Shown: positions 7,874 to 16,289, counted from the stretch's first letter. The stretch: 38,572 bases of DNA from Nocardia carnea (GCF_029868855.1 NZ_JARWOV010000084.1:1-38572); one strand, 5' to 3'. The notes: generated by a model from the letters alone, not told the origin. Program-made: numbers and translations.

Positions 7874-10042
7874 TCAGCCGGACCCCACCGGAGCACCGGC
7901 GCGGACCTTGTCCGCCAGTTGCGCGGGTAGGCGATCGTGCCGCAGGTATTCCCGGGTGAAATGCGCGATGCCGTGGGTGAGCGAACGCAGGTCCACCGCG
8001 TAGCGGGCGAGCTCGGCCTCCGGTACTTCCGCGCGGATCAGCGTTCGCCCCGCCTCGGCGGGTTCGGTGCCCAGGATGCGGGCGCGGCGTACGGACAGGT
8101 CGCTCAGTGCCGCACCGAGATGCTCGTCCGGAACCCGGACGTCCACCTGTGCGATGGGTTCGAGCAGGTCGATCCGGCCCTGAGCGGCCGCGTCGCGCAG
8201 GGCCAGCGCCCCGGCGGTCTGGAATGCCGCATCGGAGGAGTCCACCGAATGCGACTTACCGTCGACCAAGGTGACGCGCACATCGACCAGCGGATACTCA
8301 GCGGTCACACCCCGCGCTGCCTGGGCCCGCACACCCTTCTCCACCGAGCCGATGAACTGCCGCGGTACGGCGCCGCCGATCACCCTGTCGACGAACTCGA
8401 TACCCGACCCTTCCGGTGCCGGCTCCACTTCGATATCGCAGACCGCGTATTGCCCGTGCCCGCCGGATTGTTTGACATGGCGCCCGTGTCCGGTGGCCTT
8501 ACCGGCGAACGTCTCCCGCAGCGCGACTCGGTACTCCTCGATATCCACCGACACCCCGAACCGGCTGCGCAACCGTTCCAGCGCGACATCACGCTGTGCC
8601 TCGCCGAGCGACCACAACACCAGCTGGCCGGTGCGTTCGTTGTTCTCCACCCGCAGTGCGGGGTCCTCCGCGACCAGCCGGGCCAGGCTCTGCGAGAGCT
8701 TGTCCTCATCGGCTTTGCTGTGCGCGCGGACGGCCGTGGGCAGCAGCGGATCCGGCATCCGCCACGGTTCGATCAGCAGTGGTGAACCGGTGCCCGAGAG
8801 CGTATCGCCGGTTTCGGCGTGCCCGAGTTTGGTCACATAGGCGATATCTCCGGCGATCGCCTCGTCGAGTGGGCGCTGTTCCCGCCCGAAGGGCGCGGTC
8901 ACACCCCCGATGCGTTCCTCGGCGTCGTGGTCGGCGACCGGGCCGTGCCCGCAGATGTGCACGGTGTCGTCGGCGTGCAATGTTCCGGAGAACATCCGGA
9001 CCAGGGATATCCGGCCGACGTACGGGTCGGAGGAGGTGCGGATGACCTCGGCGGCCAGCTCCGCGGCCGGGTCGCAGCGCAACGCGACCGGTTTCGACCC
9101 GTTCGCCAGGTGCACGGCCGATACGGGATGCTCATCCGGGGTGGGAAACCCGGCGGTGACGAGGTCGAGCAGCTCGACGGTGCCCAGACCCTGCCGGCCC
9201 TCGCCCACGGCCGGGGCCGCGAACAACACCGGATGGAAACTGCCGCGCGCCACCGCGCGTTCGAGATCGGCGATCAGTGTGCTGAGTTCGACGGCTTCCC
9301 CCGCGAGGTAGCGGTCCATGAGGGTTTCGTCCTCGCTTTCGGCGATGATGCCCTCGATGAGCCGCTCCCGGGCATGTTCGACGATCGCCACATCGTCCGG
9401 CGAGTCCGGGACCCACCGTCGTTCACCGGTCGAATAGTCGGCCACCCGCTGTTCCAGCAGTTCCACCAGCCCGGTGGCGGGCCGGTGCCCGTCCGCGGCG
9501 GCGGGCCCGTACACCGGTAGGTGCAGCGGGAGGACGTTCTCGGCCGAACCTCCACCGAGCAGCGCCTGGCAGGTCCGCGTCATCTCGTCGAAATCGGCGC
9601 GCGCCGTATCCAGATGGGTCAGCACGATGGCCCGCGGCATCCCGACGCTCGCGCATTCCTCCCACAGTGCCCGCGAAACCCCACCGACCCCCTCGACTCC
9701 GTCGGCCGCCGACACCACGAAAAGGGCGGCGTCGGCCGCCCGGAGACCGGCACGGAGCTCGCCCACGAAATCCGCGTATCCCGGCGTATCGATGAGGTTC
9801 ACCTTCACCCCGCCCCAGTGCACCGGTACCACCGACAGTTGCACCGACCGGTGCCGGCGCTGCTCGATCTCGTCGTAATCGGACAGGGAGCTGCCCTCTT
9901 CGACCCGCCCCACCCGGTTGACCGCCCCGGACGCCAGCGCCAACGCGTCGACCAGGGTTGTCTTTCCGGCTCCGCTACCCCCGACCAGCACCACATTCCG
10001 GATATCCACCGGCCGTGGCGCCCCGTTCGCTCTGTCCACCAT
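7874..10042 (-). CDS. EF-G2-like translational GTPase (FusA2 type)
   Basis: A 722-residue paralogue of elongation factor G with all five EF-G-type domains. The GTPase domain shows a P-loop GGSGAGKTT at 21-29 and DTPGYADF at 85-92. Two catalytic positions differ from true EF-G: the histidine of DTPGH is Tyr89, and the NKxD base-specificity motif is THLD at 142-145. EF-G domain IV and V segments follow (for example GGHGQYAVCDIEVEP). Mycobacterial EF-G2 binds ribosomes but has been reported to lack ribosome-stimulated GTPase activity, and these substitutions fit that. Its role is unclear and it is unlikely to be the main translocase. It is transcribed alone and diverges from the MmpS-like gene. 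Confidence 0.9.
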   Translation of the reverse strand: MVDRANGAPRPVDIRNVVLVGGSGAGKTTLVDALALASGAVNRVGRVEEGSSLSDYDEIEQRRHRSVQLSVVPVHWGGVKVNLIDTPGYADFVGELRAGLRAADAALFVVSAADGVEGVGGVSRALWEECASVGMPRAIVLTHLDTARADFDEMTRTCQALLGGGSAENVLPLHLPVYGPAAADGHRPATGLVELLEQRVADYSTGERRWVPDSPDDVAIVEHARERLIEGIIAESEDETLMDRYLAGEAVELSTLIADLERAVARGSFHPVLFAAPAVGEGRQGLGTVELLDLVTAGFPTPDEHPVSAVHLANGSKPVALRCDPAAELAAEVIRTSSDPYVGRISLVRMFSGTLHADDTVHICGHGPVADHDAEERIGGVTAPFGREQRPLDEAIAGDIAYVTKLGHAETGDTLSGTGSPLLIEPWRMPDPLLPTAVRAHSKADEDKLSQSLARLVAEDPALRVENNERTGQLVLWSLGEAQRDVALERLRSRFGVSVDIEEYRVALRETFAGKATGHGRHVKQSGGHGQYAVCDIEVEPAPEGSGIEFVDRVIGGAVPRQFIGSVEKGVRAQAARGVTAEYPLVDVRVTLVDGKSHSVDSSDAAFQTAGALALRDAAAQGRIDLLEPIAQVDVRVPDEHLGAALSDLSVRRARILGTEPAEAGRTLIRAEVPEAELARYAVDLRSLTHGIAHFTREYLRHDRLPAQLADKVRAGAPVGSG

Positions 10043-10230
10043 GACTCACCGTCCTCGGGAATCGGCACGCGGTTGTCTATGAGCTTCCCACCCGGACGCG
10101 CGCAGGTCCACGGCCCGGCCGGAACCGATGGGCCGCGACCGATCGGCGGGGCGTCGTGCGGAGCGCGGTTCGCCGGAGTGGCTGTCGGTCCGATCCGCGC
10201 AGGGTTATGGCTATGAACTGGATAAATAGC

Positions 10231-10267
10231 GGTGTAACATCACGGAATGAAAATGTGATCTACCTCC
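10231..10267. promoter_or_regulatory. AT-rich inverted repeat upstream of the MmpS-like gene
   Basis: ATCAC (10239-10243) and GTGAT (10255-10259) form a perfect pair with an 11-base spacer. Extending the arms to 13 bases keeps about 9 matches. It sits in an AT-rich block (about 10205-10275) inside the 263-bp divergent region between the EF-G2 gene and the MmpS-like gene. It looks like a regulator binding site, but no regulator gene is adjacent. Confidence 0.35.
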
Positions 10268-10305
10268 TGATGGCGCAGGGTCGCGCCCCGAGCAGAGGAG
10301 GCACA

Positions 10306-10812
10306 TTGTCCTACCCCTCCGGCGATCAGCCGCAGCATTCCGGTGGGCCGCAGGGATATCGGCAGGTGCGGTACTCACCCGCCGAGATGCCTCCGCCGGG
10401 AAACCACCCGTCTCGGCAGACAGCGAGATGGCCGTGGATCGCCGGGGGGCTCGTTCTCGTACTGGCCCTCCTGTTCGCCGGCGGGTTCACATTGTTCGGG
10501 AACGGTGACGACGAGAACGTTGCCGACGAGATCACCGTGACCTACGAGGTCCTCGGCACCGGTTCCGAGGCCGCGGTCACGTACCTGGACCAGGATCGAG
10601 ATATGGCGCAGGAAACCGGGGTTTCGCTGCCATGGAGCAAACAGGTGCCCGTCGGCGGCCGGGACCCGATGGTGTCCATGACCGCGGCCAACGGTCCCGA
10701 CGGCGGCGACATCACCTGCCGCATCCTGGTCGGCGGCCGGGTGATGACCGAACAGACCTCCAGCGGCCCGTACGCCTCGGCGAGTTGTTCGGGGGATGCG
10801 GGCGAGCAGTAG
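10306..10812 (+). CDS. MmpS family transport accessory protein
   Basis: A 168-residue membrane-anchored protein. A Pro/Gln/Gly-rich cytoplasmic N-terminus of about 40 residues is followed by one hydrophobic helix (WPWIAGGLVLVLALLFAGG). The extracytoplasmic MmpS domain begins near EITVTYEVLGTGSEAAVTYL. A pair of cysteines in the last third (ITCRIL and ASCSG) may form a disulfide. I chose the TTG at 10306 because AGGAGG lies 5 bases upstream and the codons before it lack MmpS features. MmpS proteins normally partner MmpL exporters for lipids or siderophores. No mmpL lies nearby, so the partner is elsewhere or absent. Confidence 0.85.
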   Translation: MSYPSGDQPQHSGGPQGYRQVRYSPAEMPPPGNHPSRQTARWPWIAGGLVLVLALLFAGGFTLFGNGDDENVADEITVTYEVLGTGSEAAVTYLDQDRDMAQETGVSLPWSKQVPVGGRDPMVSMTAANGPDGGDITCRILVGGRVMTEQTSSGPYASASCSGDAGEQ

Positions 10813-10834
10813 TCCGGCCGGCGCGTCCGGATAC

Positions 10835-12355
10835 TCAGGCGAACCGGCGCCGTAATTCGTCCTTCCTGATCTTGCCGGTGGCGTTCCGCGGAATTTCGTC
10901 CAGCACCACGAGGGATTTCGGGATCTTGTATCCGGCCAGCCGAGGGGTCAGGAATTCGACCAGCCGATCGAGATCCACTGTGCTGCCGGCTACCGGGACG
11001 ACCGCCGCGCACCCGACCTCACCCCACTTCTCATCGGGTACGGCGAATACCGCACAGTCGTCGATCTCCGGCATCTCCACGATCGCCGCCTCGACCTCGG
11101 CCGGATAGATGTTCTCGCCGCCGGAGATGATCATGTCCTTGAGGCGGTCCACGATCCGGACGAATCCCTCGTCGTCCGCCACCCCGATATCACCGGAGCG
11201 GAACCAGCCGTCCGCGGTGAACGCGGCGGCGGTGGCGGCCGGATTGTTCCAGTATTCGCGCATGAGATTCGGGCCGCTGATCTGGATCTCGCCGCGTTCT
11301 CCCGTCCGGACCGGCCGATTGTCCGGGTCGACGATGCGGACATCGGTGAAGAAATGCGGAACGCCGGCGGTGCCGAGTTTGCGCTCCGCGTGCTCCGCCG
11401 TGAGCACGAGGGTCCCGGGTCCCGCCTCGGTGAGGCCGTAACCCTGGCACATCGTGATACCGCGTTCGGTGTAGACCCGCAGTGTCCCGGGCGGCACCGG
11501 CGCCGCCCCGACGAGGATCCGGCGCAGCGCCGACAGATCCGCGTGTGGCCAGCGAGGGTGCGCGCAGATCCGGTCGAGCATCGTCGGGACGGCGAATGCG
11601 TAGGTGACCCGTTCCCGTTCCATCCGGTCGAGGACGTGCGCGGCGTCGAAACCGCGTTCGATGATGACCTGTCCGCCGGTGAGCAGGGTCGGTAACGCGA
11701 TCATGTCCAGCGCGGCGGTATGGAACAGCGGTGCGTAGACCAGCGCGACCTCATCGCTGCGCAGGTCCAGGTCCAGGACGGCGTTGAGGACAGCGAAGAC
11801 GATATTGCCGTGGGTGAGCACAACACCTTTGGGGCGGCCGGTCGTCCCGGATGTGTACATGATGAAACACGGGTCGTCGTGACCGACCGGTTCGTCGATC
11901 CGGTCGGTTCCTGATCTGGCGATCAGGTCCTCGTAACCGACGGCGCCGGCGTCGTTCGTGTCGCCGAGCACCACCCGATGCACGGGCTTCGTCCGGTGGG
12001 CTGCCGGAACCGCGATCCCGGCGAGTTCCGCGGAGTGGATCAGCACGCTCGCGCCACAGTCCTGGAGGACGTATTCCACCTCGCCGGCGGTGAGCCTGGC
12101 ATTGAGCGGGACGAAGGTGGCGCCGAGCAGCCCGCAGGCGAACAGCACCTCGAGGTAGGCCGGATGGTTCGCGCTGAGCAGCGCGACCCGATCACCACGC
12201 TGCACGCCCAGCTCGCGCAATCCGTGCGCCAGCGCGGTGACCCGGCCGTCGAGTTCGCGATACGTCGTCGATCCGCCGTCGAAAACGACGGCGGTCTTGT
12301 CCGGGGACAGGCGGGCCCGGCGCAAAGGCCAGGAACCGGTGCCGTGGTTGCGCAT
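10835..12355 (-). CDS. acyl-CoA ligase (FadD-type)
   Basis: A 506-residue member of the ANL adenylating enzyme family. It has the AMP-binding P-loop YTSGTTGRPKGVVLTHGN near 170, the GYGLTEAGP segment near 306, the GWFRSGDIG hinge region and the C-terminal lysine in RNATGKIRKDELR near 495. It activates a carboxylic acid to its CoA thioester using ATP. The substrate (fatty, cyclic or aromatic) cannot be read from the sequence. It is the last gene of a four-gene operon with the dehydrogenase, amidohydrolase and MaoC genes (gaps of 7-23 bp), so it probably feeds an acyl-CoA into that catabolic route. Confidence 0.93.
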   Translation of the reverse strand: MRNHGTGSWPLRRARLSPDKTAVVFDGGSTTYRELDGRVTALAHGLRELGVQRGDRVALLSANHPAYLEVLFACGLLGATFVPLNARLTAGEVEYVLQDCGASVLIHSAELAGIAVPAAHRTKPVHRVVLGDTNDAGAVGYEDLIARSGTDRIDEPVGHDDPCFIMYTSGTTGRPKGVVLTHGNIVFAVLNAVLDLDLRSDEVALVYAPLFHTAALDMIALPTLLTGGQVIIERGFDAAHVLDRMERERVTYAFAVPTMLDRICAHPRWPHADLSALRRILVGAAPVPPGTLRVYTERGITMCQGYGLTEAGPGTLVLTAEHAERKLGTAGVPHFFTDVRIVDPDNRPVRTGERGEIQISGPNLMREYWNNPAATAAAFTADGWFRSGDIGVADDEGFVRIVDRLKDMIISGGENIYPAEVEAAIVEMPEIDDCAVFAVPDEKWGEVGCAAVVPVAGSTVDLDRLVEFLTPRLAGYKIPKSLVVLDEIPRNATGKIRKDELRRRFA

Positions 12356-12374
12356 GGGACTGACTCCTCCGGCT

Positions 12375-12839
12375 CTATTCGAAGAATCGGTAGACGGCTT
12401 CGGCGACCACCGCGGGGCGCTGGGCGCCGTCGAGTTCGATCTCGGCGCCGATCGTCAGCTGCATACCGCCCTTCGGCAGCTCTTCGAGCTTGCGCAGCGT
12501 GGCGTTCAACCGCACGCGGCCGCCGGCGGGAACGGGATTGGTGAAACGCACCTTGTTGAGGCCGTAGTTCACCGCCATGGTCACGCTGTCGACCGTCAGG
12601 ACCTCGTCCCACATCGGGATGATCAGGGAAAGCGTCAGGTAGCCGTGCGCGATCGGGCCGCCGAACGGGCTCTCGGCCTGCGCGCGCTCAGGGTCGGTGT
12701 GGATCCACTGGTGGTCGTCGGTGGCCGCGGCGAAGGTGTCGATCCGCTGCTGCGGAATCTCGAACCAGGAGCTCGTCCCGAGGGACTGTCCTTCGAGCGC
12801 GGCGAGGTCGGCCAGGGTGGCGACGTGGGTGGTGGTCAT
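12375..12839 (-). CDS. MaoC-family (R)-specific enoyl-CoA hydratase
   Basis: A 154-residue hot-dog-fold protein. The hydratase-2 motif AATDDHQWIHTDPERA (38-53) supplies the likely catalytic Asp42 and His47, and FGGPIAHGYLTLSLI follows as in the family. It resembles HtdZ/Rv0130-type hydratases, which add water to trans-2-enoyl-CoA. The ATG at 12839 is chosen because the family alignment starts at MTTTHVATLADLAALEG; a longer reading overlaps the amidohydrolase gene. It is the third gene of the operon. Confidence 0.92.
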   Translation of the reverse strand: MTTTHVATLADLAALEGQSLGTSSWFEIPQQRIDTFAAATDDHQWIHTDPERAQAESPFGGPIAHGYLTLSLIIPMWDEVLTVDSVTMAVNYGLNKVRFTNPVPAGGRVRLNATLRKLEELPKGGMQLTIGAEIELDGAQRPAVVAEAVYRFFE

Positions 12840-12862
12840 GGTGTTCTCCGTGATCTCTGGGG

Positions 12863-13756
12863 TCAGGGGGTGATGCGGAGGGCGCGCAGCGCGTTCTCCT
12901 TGAAGATCAGTGGACGGATCTCCGGTTCGATCTCGAGGTTCGCGAAATCCTTCATCCAGCGGTCCACCTGGATGACCGGGAAGTCGGAGCCGAACAGCAC
13001 CTTGGAGCGCAACATCGAGTTGGCCGCCCGGATCAGCTGCGGCGGAAAGTACTTCGGAGACCAGCCGGACAGATCGATGTAGACGTTGGCCTTGTGTGTG
13101 GCGATGGCGATCTGTGAATCCACCCACGGCACCGAGGGGTGGGCCATGATCAGCGTGAGATCGGGGAAGTCGGCGGCGACATCGTCGAGCAGCATCGGAT
13201 CGGAGTAGCGGAGTTTGATGCCGTGTCCGCCGGGCAGCCCGGCGCCGATCCCCGTCTGCCCGGTGTGGAACAGCGCGGGTACGCCGGCCTCGGTCAGCGC
13301 CTCGTACAGGGGGTAGAAGGCGGGGTCGTTGGGCTCGAACGCCTGCATGCTGGGATGGAATTTGAACCCGCGCACCCCGTACGAGTCGACCAGTCGGTGG
13401 ATGCGGCGGACTGCGGCTCTGCCCTGCCACGGGTCGACCGAGCCGAACGGGATCAGGACATCGTTGTGTTCGGCGGCCTTCTCGGCGATCTCCTCGACGG
13501 AGTTCGGGGCGTGCCCGCTGCCCGAGCTCGCGTCCACGGTGAACACCACGGCGGCCATATTCCGTTCGCGGTAGTGTCCGGCGATGGTGTCGATGTCCGG
13601 TGTCCGTTCTTCTCCGGACTTGAAGTATTTCTCCGAGGCCGCCATCAGATCGTCATCGAGGGAGCGGTGTCCGCAGCCGTCGATTTCGACGTGGGTATGG
13701 ATATCCAGGGCCGCGATCCCGGCGAAGTCGATGGCGTATTCGTAGCGGGTGGTCAT
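12863..13756 (-). CDS. amidohydrolase-2 family metal-dependent hydrolase or decarboxylase
   Basis: A 297-residue TIM-barrel protein of the amidohydrolase-2 family (relatives include ACMSD and gamma-resorcylate decarboxylase). Metal-binding candidates are visible: the HxH pair in LDIHTHVEID (His20, His22), the KFHPSMQ strand, the histidine of LFHTGQTG, the histidine of MAHPSVPWVD and the aspartate of LFGSDFPVI near 248. Such enzymes hydrolyse or decarboxylate cyclic or aromatic acids using one divalent metal. Lying between a dehydrogenase and a hydratase, it may open a ring or remove a carboxylate in this acyl-CoA pathway. That role is inferred. Confidence 0.88.
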   Translation of the reverse strand: MTTRYEYAIDFAGIAALDIHTHVEIDGCGHRSLDDDLMAASEKYFKSGEERTPDIDTIAGHYRERNMAAVVFTVDASSGSGHAPNSVEEIAEKAAEHNDVLIPFGSVDPWQGRAAVRRIHRLVDSYGVRGFKFHPSMQAFEPNDPAFYPLYEALTEAGVPALFHTGQTGIGAGLPGGHGIKLRYSDPMLLDDVAADFPDLTLIMAHPSVPWVDSQIAIATHKANVYIDLSGWSPKYFPPQLIRAANSMLRSKVLFGSDFPVIQVDRWMKDFANLEIEPEIRPLIFKENALRALRITP

Positions 13757-13763
13757 CGCCGGC

Positions 13764-14675
13764 TCACTTCCCGGCCGTCAGTTCGGCGGGGAATTCCTCG
13801 CCGACCGATTGGCGATGCCCGGACAGGGCCGGCCAGGCCGCGCCCAGATCCTCGGCGGTCCAGCCGCCGTCGCGGTAGGCGATGCCGGCCGGCGTGGGGT
13901 GGGTCCACAGGGCGACCCGGTCGCCGCCGATCGCGAAGGCCTGGCCGGTGATATCGGCGGCCTCGTCACTCGCCAGGAACGTGACGATTCCCGCGGCATC
14001 CTCGACGGTGCCCATTCCGACATCGCGGCGGATGAGATCCGGCAGGCTGCCGGTCTGTTCCATCCTCTCGATATAGGGCCGGAACAGGGGGATGGTCTCC
14101 GTCATCGCGGTGACCGCGACCGGGCAGACCGCGTTGGCGGTGATCCCCGCGCGCTGTAGTTCCATGGCCCAGGTGCGGACCATACCGACGATGCCGGATT
14201 TCGCGCCGGAATAGTTGGTCTGCCCGAAATTGCCGCGCTGGCCGGCCGGTGACCCGACGCAGATGAGACGACCGCCTTCTCCTTGTTCCCGGAACCGCAG
14301 GACGGCTTCCCGGGCGCAGGTGAAGGTGCCCCGGAGGTGGACGGAGACGACGTCGTCGAACGCCTCGTCGCTCATCTTCCAGAGCACCGAATCGCGCAGG
14401 ATACCGGCGTTGGTGACCATGATGTCGAGCCGGCCGAACTCCTCGACCGCGGTCGCGACCAGTTGCCGCGCGGTCTCGGTGGGACCGACGGGTGCGATGA
14501 CGGCGGCTGCGCGCCCGCCCGCCGCGTGGATCTCGGCGACGGCTTTGTCCGCCGTTTCGGCGTTCACGTCGTTGACGACCACGGCCACACCGTGCCGGGC
14601 GAGGTCCTTCGCGTAGGCCAGGCCGAGACCCTGCCCGCTGCCGGTGACGACGGCGACCTTGTTGCTCATATCCAC
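13764..14675 (-). CDS. short-chain dehydrogenase/reductase
   Basis: A 303-residue SDR with the NAD(P)-binding motif TGSGQGLG (11-18), the NAG structural motif (VTNAGILRDS), the catalytic serine in CVGSPAGQRG and the YxxxK pair in NYSGAKSGIVG. The C-terminal 50 residues extend past the usual 250-residue SDR core (GIAYRDGGWTAEDLG), as in some 3-hydroxyacyl-CoA dehydrogenases. The GTG at 14675 has AAGGAG 6 bases upstream; an ATG two codons later is an alternative. It is the first gene of the operon and faces the MarR gene across a palindromic, AT-rich intergenic region. Confidence 0.92.
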   Translation of the reverse strand: MDMSNKVAVVTGSGQGLGLAYAKDLARHGVAVVVNDVNAETADKAVAEIHAAGGRAAAVIAPVGPTETARQLVATAVEEFGRLDIMVTNAGILRDSVLWKMSDEAFDDVVSVHLRGTFTCAREAVLRFREQGEGGRLICVGSPAGQRGNFGQTNYSGAKSGIVGMVRTWAMELQRAGITANAVCPVAVTAMTETIPLFRPYIERMEQTGSLPDLIRRDVGMGTVEDAAGIVTFLASDEAADITGQAFAIGGDRVALWTHPTPAGIAYRDGGWTAEDLGAAWPALSGHRQSVGEEFPAELTAGK

Positions 14676-14723
14676 TTCGCGCTCCTTCGGGACGGTGATG
14701 CCGATAACAAGGAAACATCTATT

Positions 14724-14744
14724 ATTGATAAAGTCAATCGTTGA
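14724..14744. promoter_or_regulatory. candidate MarR operator in the divergent region
   Basis: Two overlapping inverted repeats lie in an AT-rich pocket between the SDR operon and marR. The first is ATTGA-TAAAG-TCAAT (14724-14738, perfect). The second is TCAA-TCG-TTGA (14734-14744). The location fits an operator that controls both directions. Confidence 0.5.
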
Positions 14745-14795
14745 ATCCTGCTAGCCTTAGCGCGCTGTACTCGAGCGCCGCGACAAGGAGGCACG

Positions 14796-15233
14796 ATGGC
14801 TCACTCCCCGGAGGTCCGGCTACTGGACGACCTCGGGTTTCTTCTCACCCGGGCCGGTGGTCTGGTGGTGGGGTCGGTGAACAAGGCGCTGGCACCTCTC
14901 GGACTGAAGGTGCGGCCCTATTCGGTGCTCGTGCTCGCCTGCGAGAACGCCGCGGGGGTGAATCAGCGGGCGGTGGCCGCCACTCTCGGGCTCGACCCCA
15001 GTCAGGTGGTCGCGCTGGTCGACGATCTGGAGCGGCGAGGGCTGGTCGAACGGATCGCCGATCACGCCGACCGGCGCAACAAGCTGATCGTCGCCACCGC
15101 GGCCGGGCGTGCGGTGCTCGGCGAGGCGCGAGGGTTGGTGGACGAGGTCCACAGTCGCTGCTTCGGCCAGTTGCCCGAACAGGTCCTGGACGATATGCGC
15201 GAGGCGCTGCGCGGGCTGGTCGCCGAGCGTTAG
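14796..15233 (+). CDS. MarR family transcriptional regulator
   Basis: A 145-residue winged-helix regulator. Helices around 40-75 include the recognition region NQRAVAATLGLDPSQVVALV, followed by the wing DLERRGLVERIADHADRRNK, as in MarR proteins. The ATG has AAGGAGG just upstream. Being divergent from the SDR-amidohydrolase-MaoC-FadD operon, with a palindrome between, it most likely represses that operon and itself until a pathway acid or CoA ester is bound. It ends 72 bp before the PaaX-type gene, which appears to be a separate unit. Confidence 0.92.
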   Translation: MAHSPEVRLLDDLGFLLTRAGGLVVGSVNKALAPLGLKVRPYSVLVLACENAAGVNQRAVAATLGLDPSQVVALVDDLERRGLVERIADHADRRNKLIVATAAGRAVLGEARGLVDEVHSRCFGQLPEQVLDDMREALRGLVAER

Positions 15234-15296
15234 AGTCCGCACCGGTACCCGGCGGTGGAACGGTTTCGCTACCGCGGCGGTCCCGCTGTGTATATC

Positions 15297-15310
15297 GTCA
15301 TATTCATGAC
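15297..15310 (+). promoter_or_regulatory. palindrome over the PaaX start codon
   Basis: GTCAT-ATTC-ATGAC is a perfect inverted repeat that spans the ATG of the PaaX-type gene (15306). A TANNNT-type -10 candidate (TATCGT, about 15293-15298) lies 7 bases before the ATG. The mRNA could therefore be leaderless, with the operator at the transcription start, which suggests autorepression. A related 12-mer occurs at 16155-16166. Confidence 0.45.
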
Positions 15311-16157
15311 GCATGCAGAAATTCTGACTAATGACATCGCCTCTGCGGTGAAACCGCAGAGCGTTCTGCTCACCGTTCTGGGCCGCTATGTCCTCGATCG
15401 CGAGATGGTGGTGAGTACGACCAGTCTCATCGACGTGCTCGCGGCGATCGGAATCGGCGCGCACGCCACCCGGTCGACGCTGAACCGCATGGCCAAACGG
15501 GGTCTGCTCGCCCGGCACCGGGCCGGTCGTAATGCCTACGTCGCGTTGACGCCGCGGCTTACCGAGATCCTTCGGGACGGCCATGTGCGGATCTGGCGCA
15601 CCGGTGCGGTGGAGGCGAACTGGGACGGCTCCTGGACGATGCTGACCTTCAGTTTTCCGGAATCCTGGCAGCGGCAGCGGCACGATCTCCGGGCCCGGCT
15701 GCAGTGGGCGGGTTTCGGATCGCTGCAGGGCGGTTTGTGGATTGCGCCGTCTACCGGTGACGTTCGCGAAATCCTGGACGGAGTCGAGGGCGCCGAGCGA
15801 GTGCGAGTCTTCCGCTGCCGGGCCGATGCCTGTACCGATATCCCGGCGATGCTGCGCGATGCCTGGGACGTCGCGGGTATCTCCGGGCTGTACCGCGATT
15901 TCATCCAACGGTGGAGCGATCCCGGCCGAATCGGGTCGCACAGCGCGCTGGTGACCCAGTTGCTGCTGGTGACGGAATGGTTGCAGGTGATCCGGCAGGA
16001 CCCCCGTCTACCACTGGAGCACCTCCCTGGGGACTGGCCCGCCGCGCCGGCGCAGCGGCTGTTCCACGAGCTGCACGACCGGCTGGACGCCGTGGCCCGG
16101 GCCGAGGCCGTGGAGCGTCTCGACCTCCGTTCGCCGGAATCCCTGTCGGTGCGTTGA
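15306..16157 (+). CDS. PaaX family transcriptional repressor
   Basis: A 283-residue protein with the three-part layout of PaaX (phenylacetyl-CoA-responsive) regulators. The N-terminal winged helix includes HATRSTLNRMAKRGLLARHR at about 55-75. The central domain contains WDGSWTMLTFSFPESWQRQR, a family hallmark. The C-terminal domain ends with HELHDRLDAVARAEAVERL. PaaX-type repressors usually sense an aryl-CoA or acyl-CoA. The neighbouring operon on the same strand encodes a CoA-transferase and dehydratase, so the effector is plausibly a CoA ester made by that operon. The ATG at 15306 is chosen on the family start; there is no obvious ribosome site, consistent with a leaderless message. Confidence 0.9.
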   Translation: MTHAEILTNDIASAVKPQSVLLTVLGRYVLDREMVVSTTSLIDVLAAIGIGAHATRSTLNRMAKRGLLARHRAGRNAYVALTPRLTEILRDGHVRIWRTGAVEANWDGSWTMLTFSFPESWQRQRHDLRARLQWAGFGSLQGGLWIAPSTGDVREILDGVEGAERVRVFRCRADACTDIPAMLRDAWDVAGISGLYRDFIQRWSDPGRIGSHSALVTQLLLVTEWLQVIRQDPRLPLEHLPGDWPAAPAQRLFHELHDRLDAVARAEAVERLDLRSPESLSVR

Positions 16158-16166
16158 TATTCGTCA
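16155..16166 (+). promoter_or_regulatory. candidate PaaX-type operator before the ABC/dehydratase operon
   Basis: TGATATTCGTCA overlaps the paaX-type stop codon and starts 135 bp before the lipoprotein gene. It matches 9 of 12 bases of the palindromic 12-mer TCATATTCATGA at 15298-15309 over the start codon of the regulator, including the shared ATATTC core. It is followed by an AT-rich stretch (16157-16200) suited to a promoter. Confidence 0.4.
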
Positions 16167-16289
16167 TTTTGTAGACGGTTGAAAGAATTTGAGCTAATGT
16201 CGGTCAGGTCACATCGGATGCTCGGCGGCTCTCGTCCACTGGCCCGAATCGTGCACATTCCACTCGACACCCACCAGGTGAGGGATTCG

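Noticed and set aside
6841..7896. 351-residue minus-strand open frame opposite the sigma factor
   Set aside because: Lies antisense to clear sigma factor domains, with no recognisable domain of its own.
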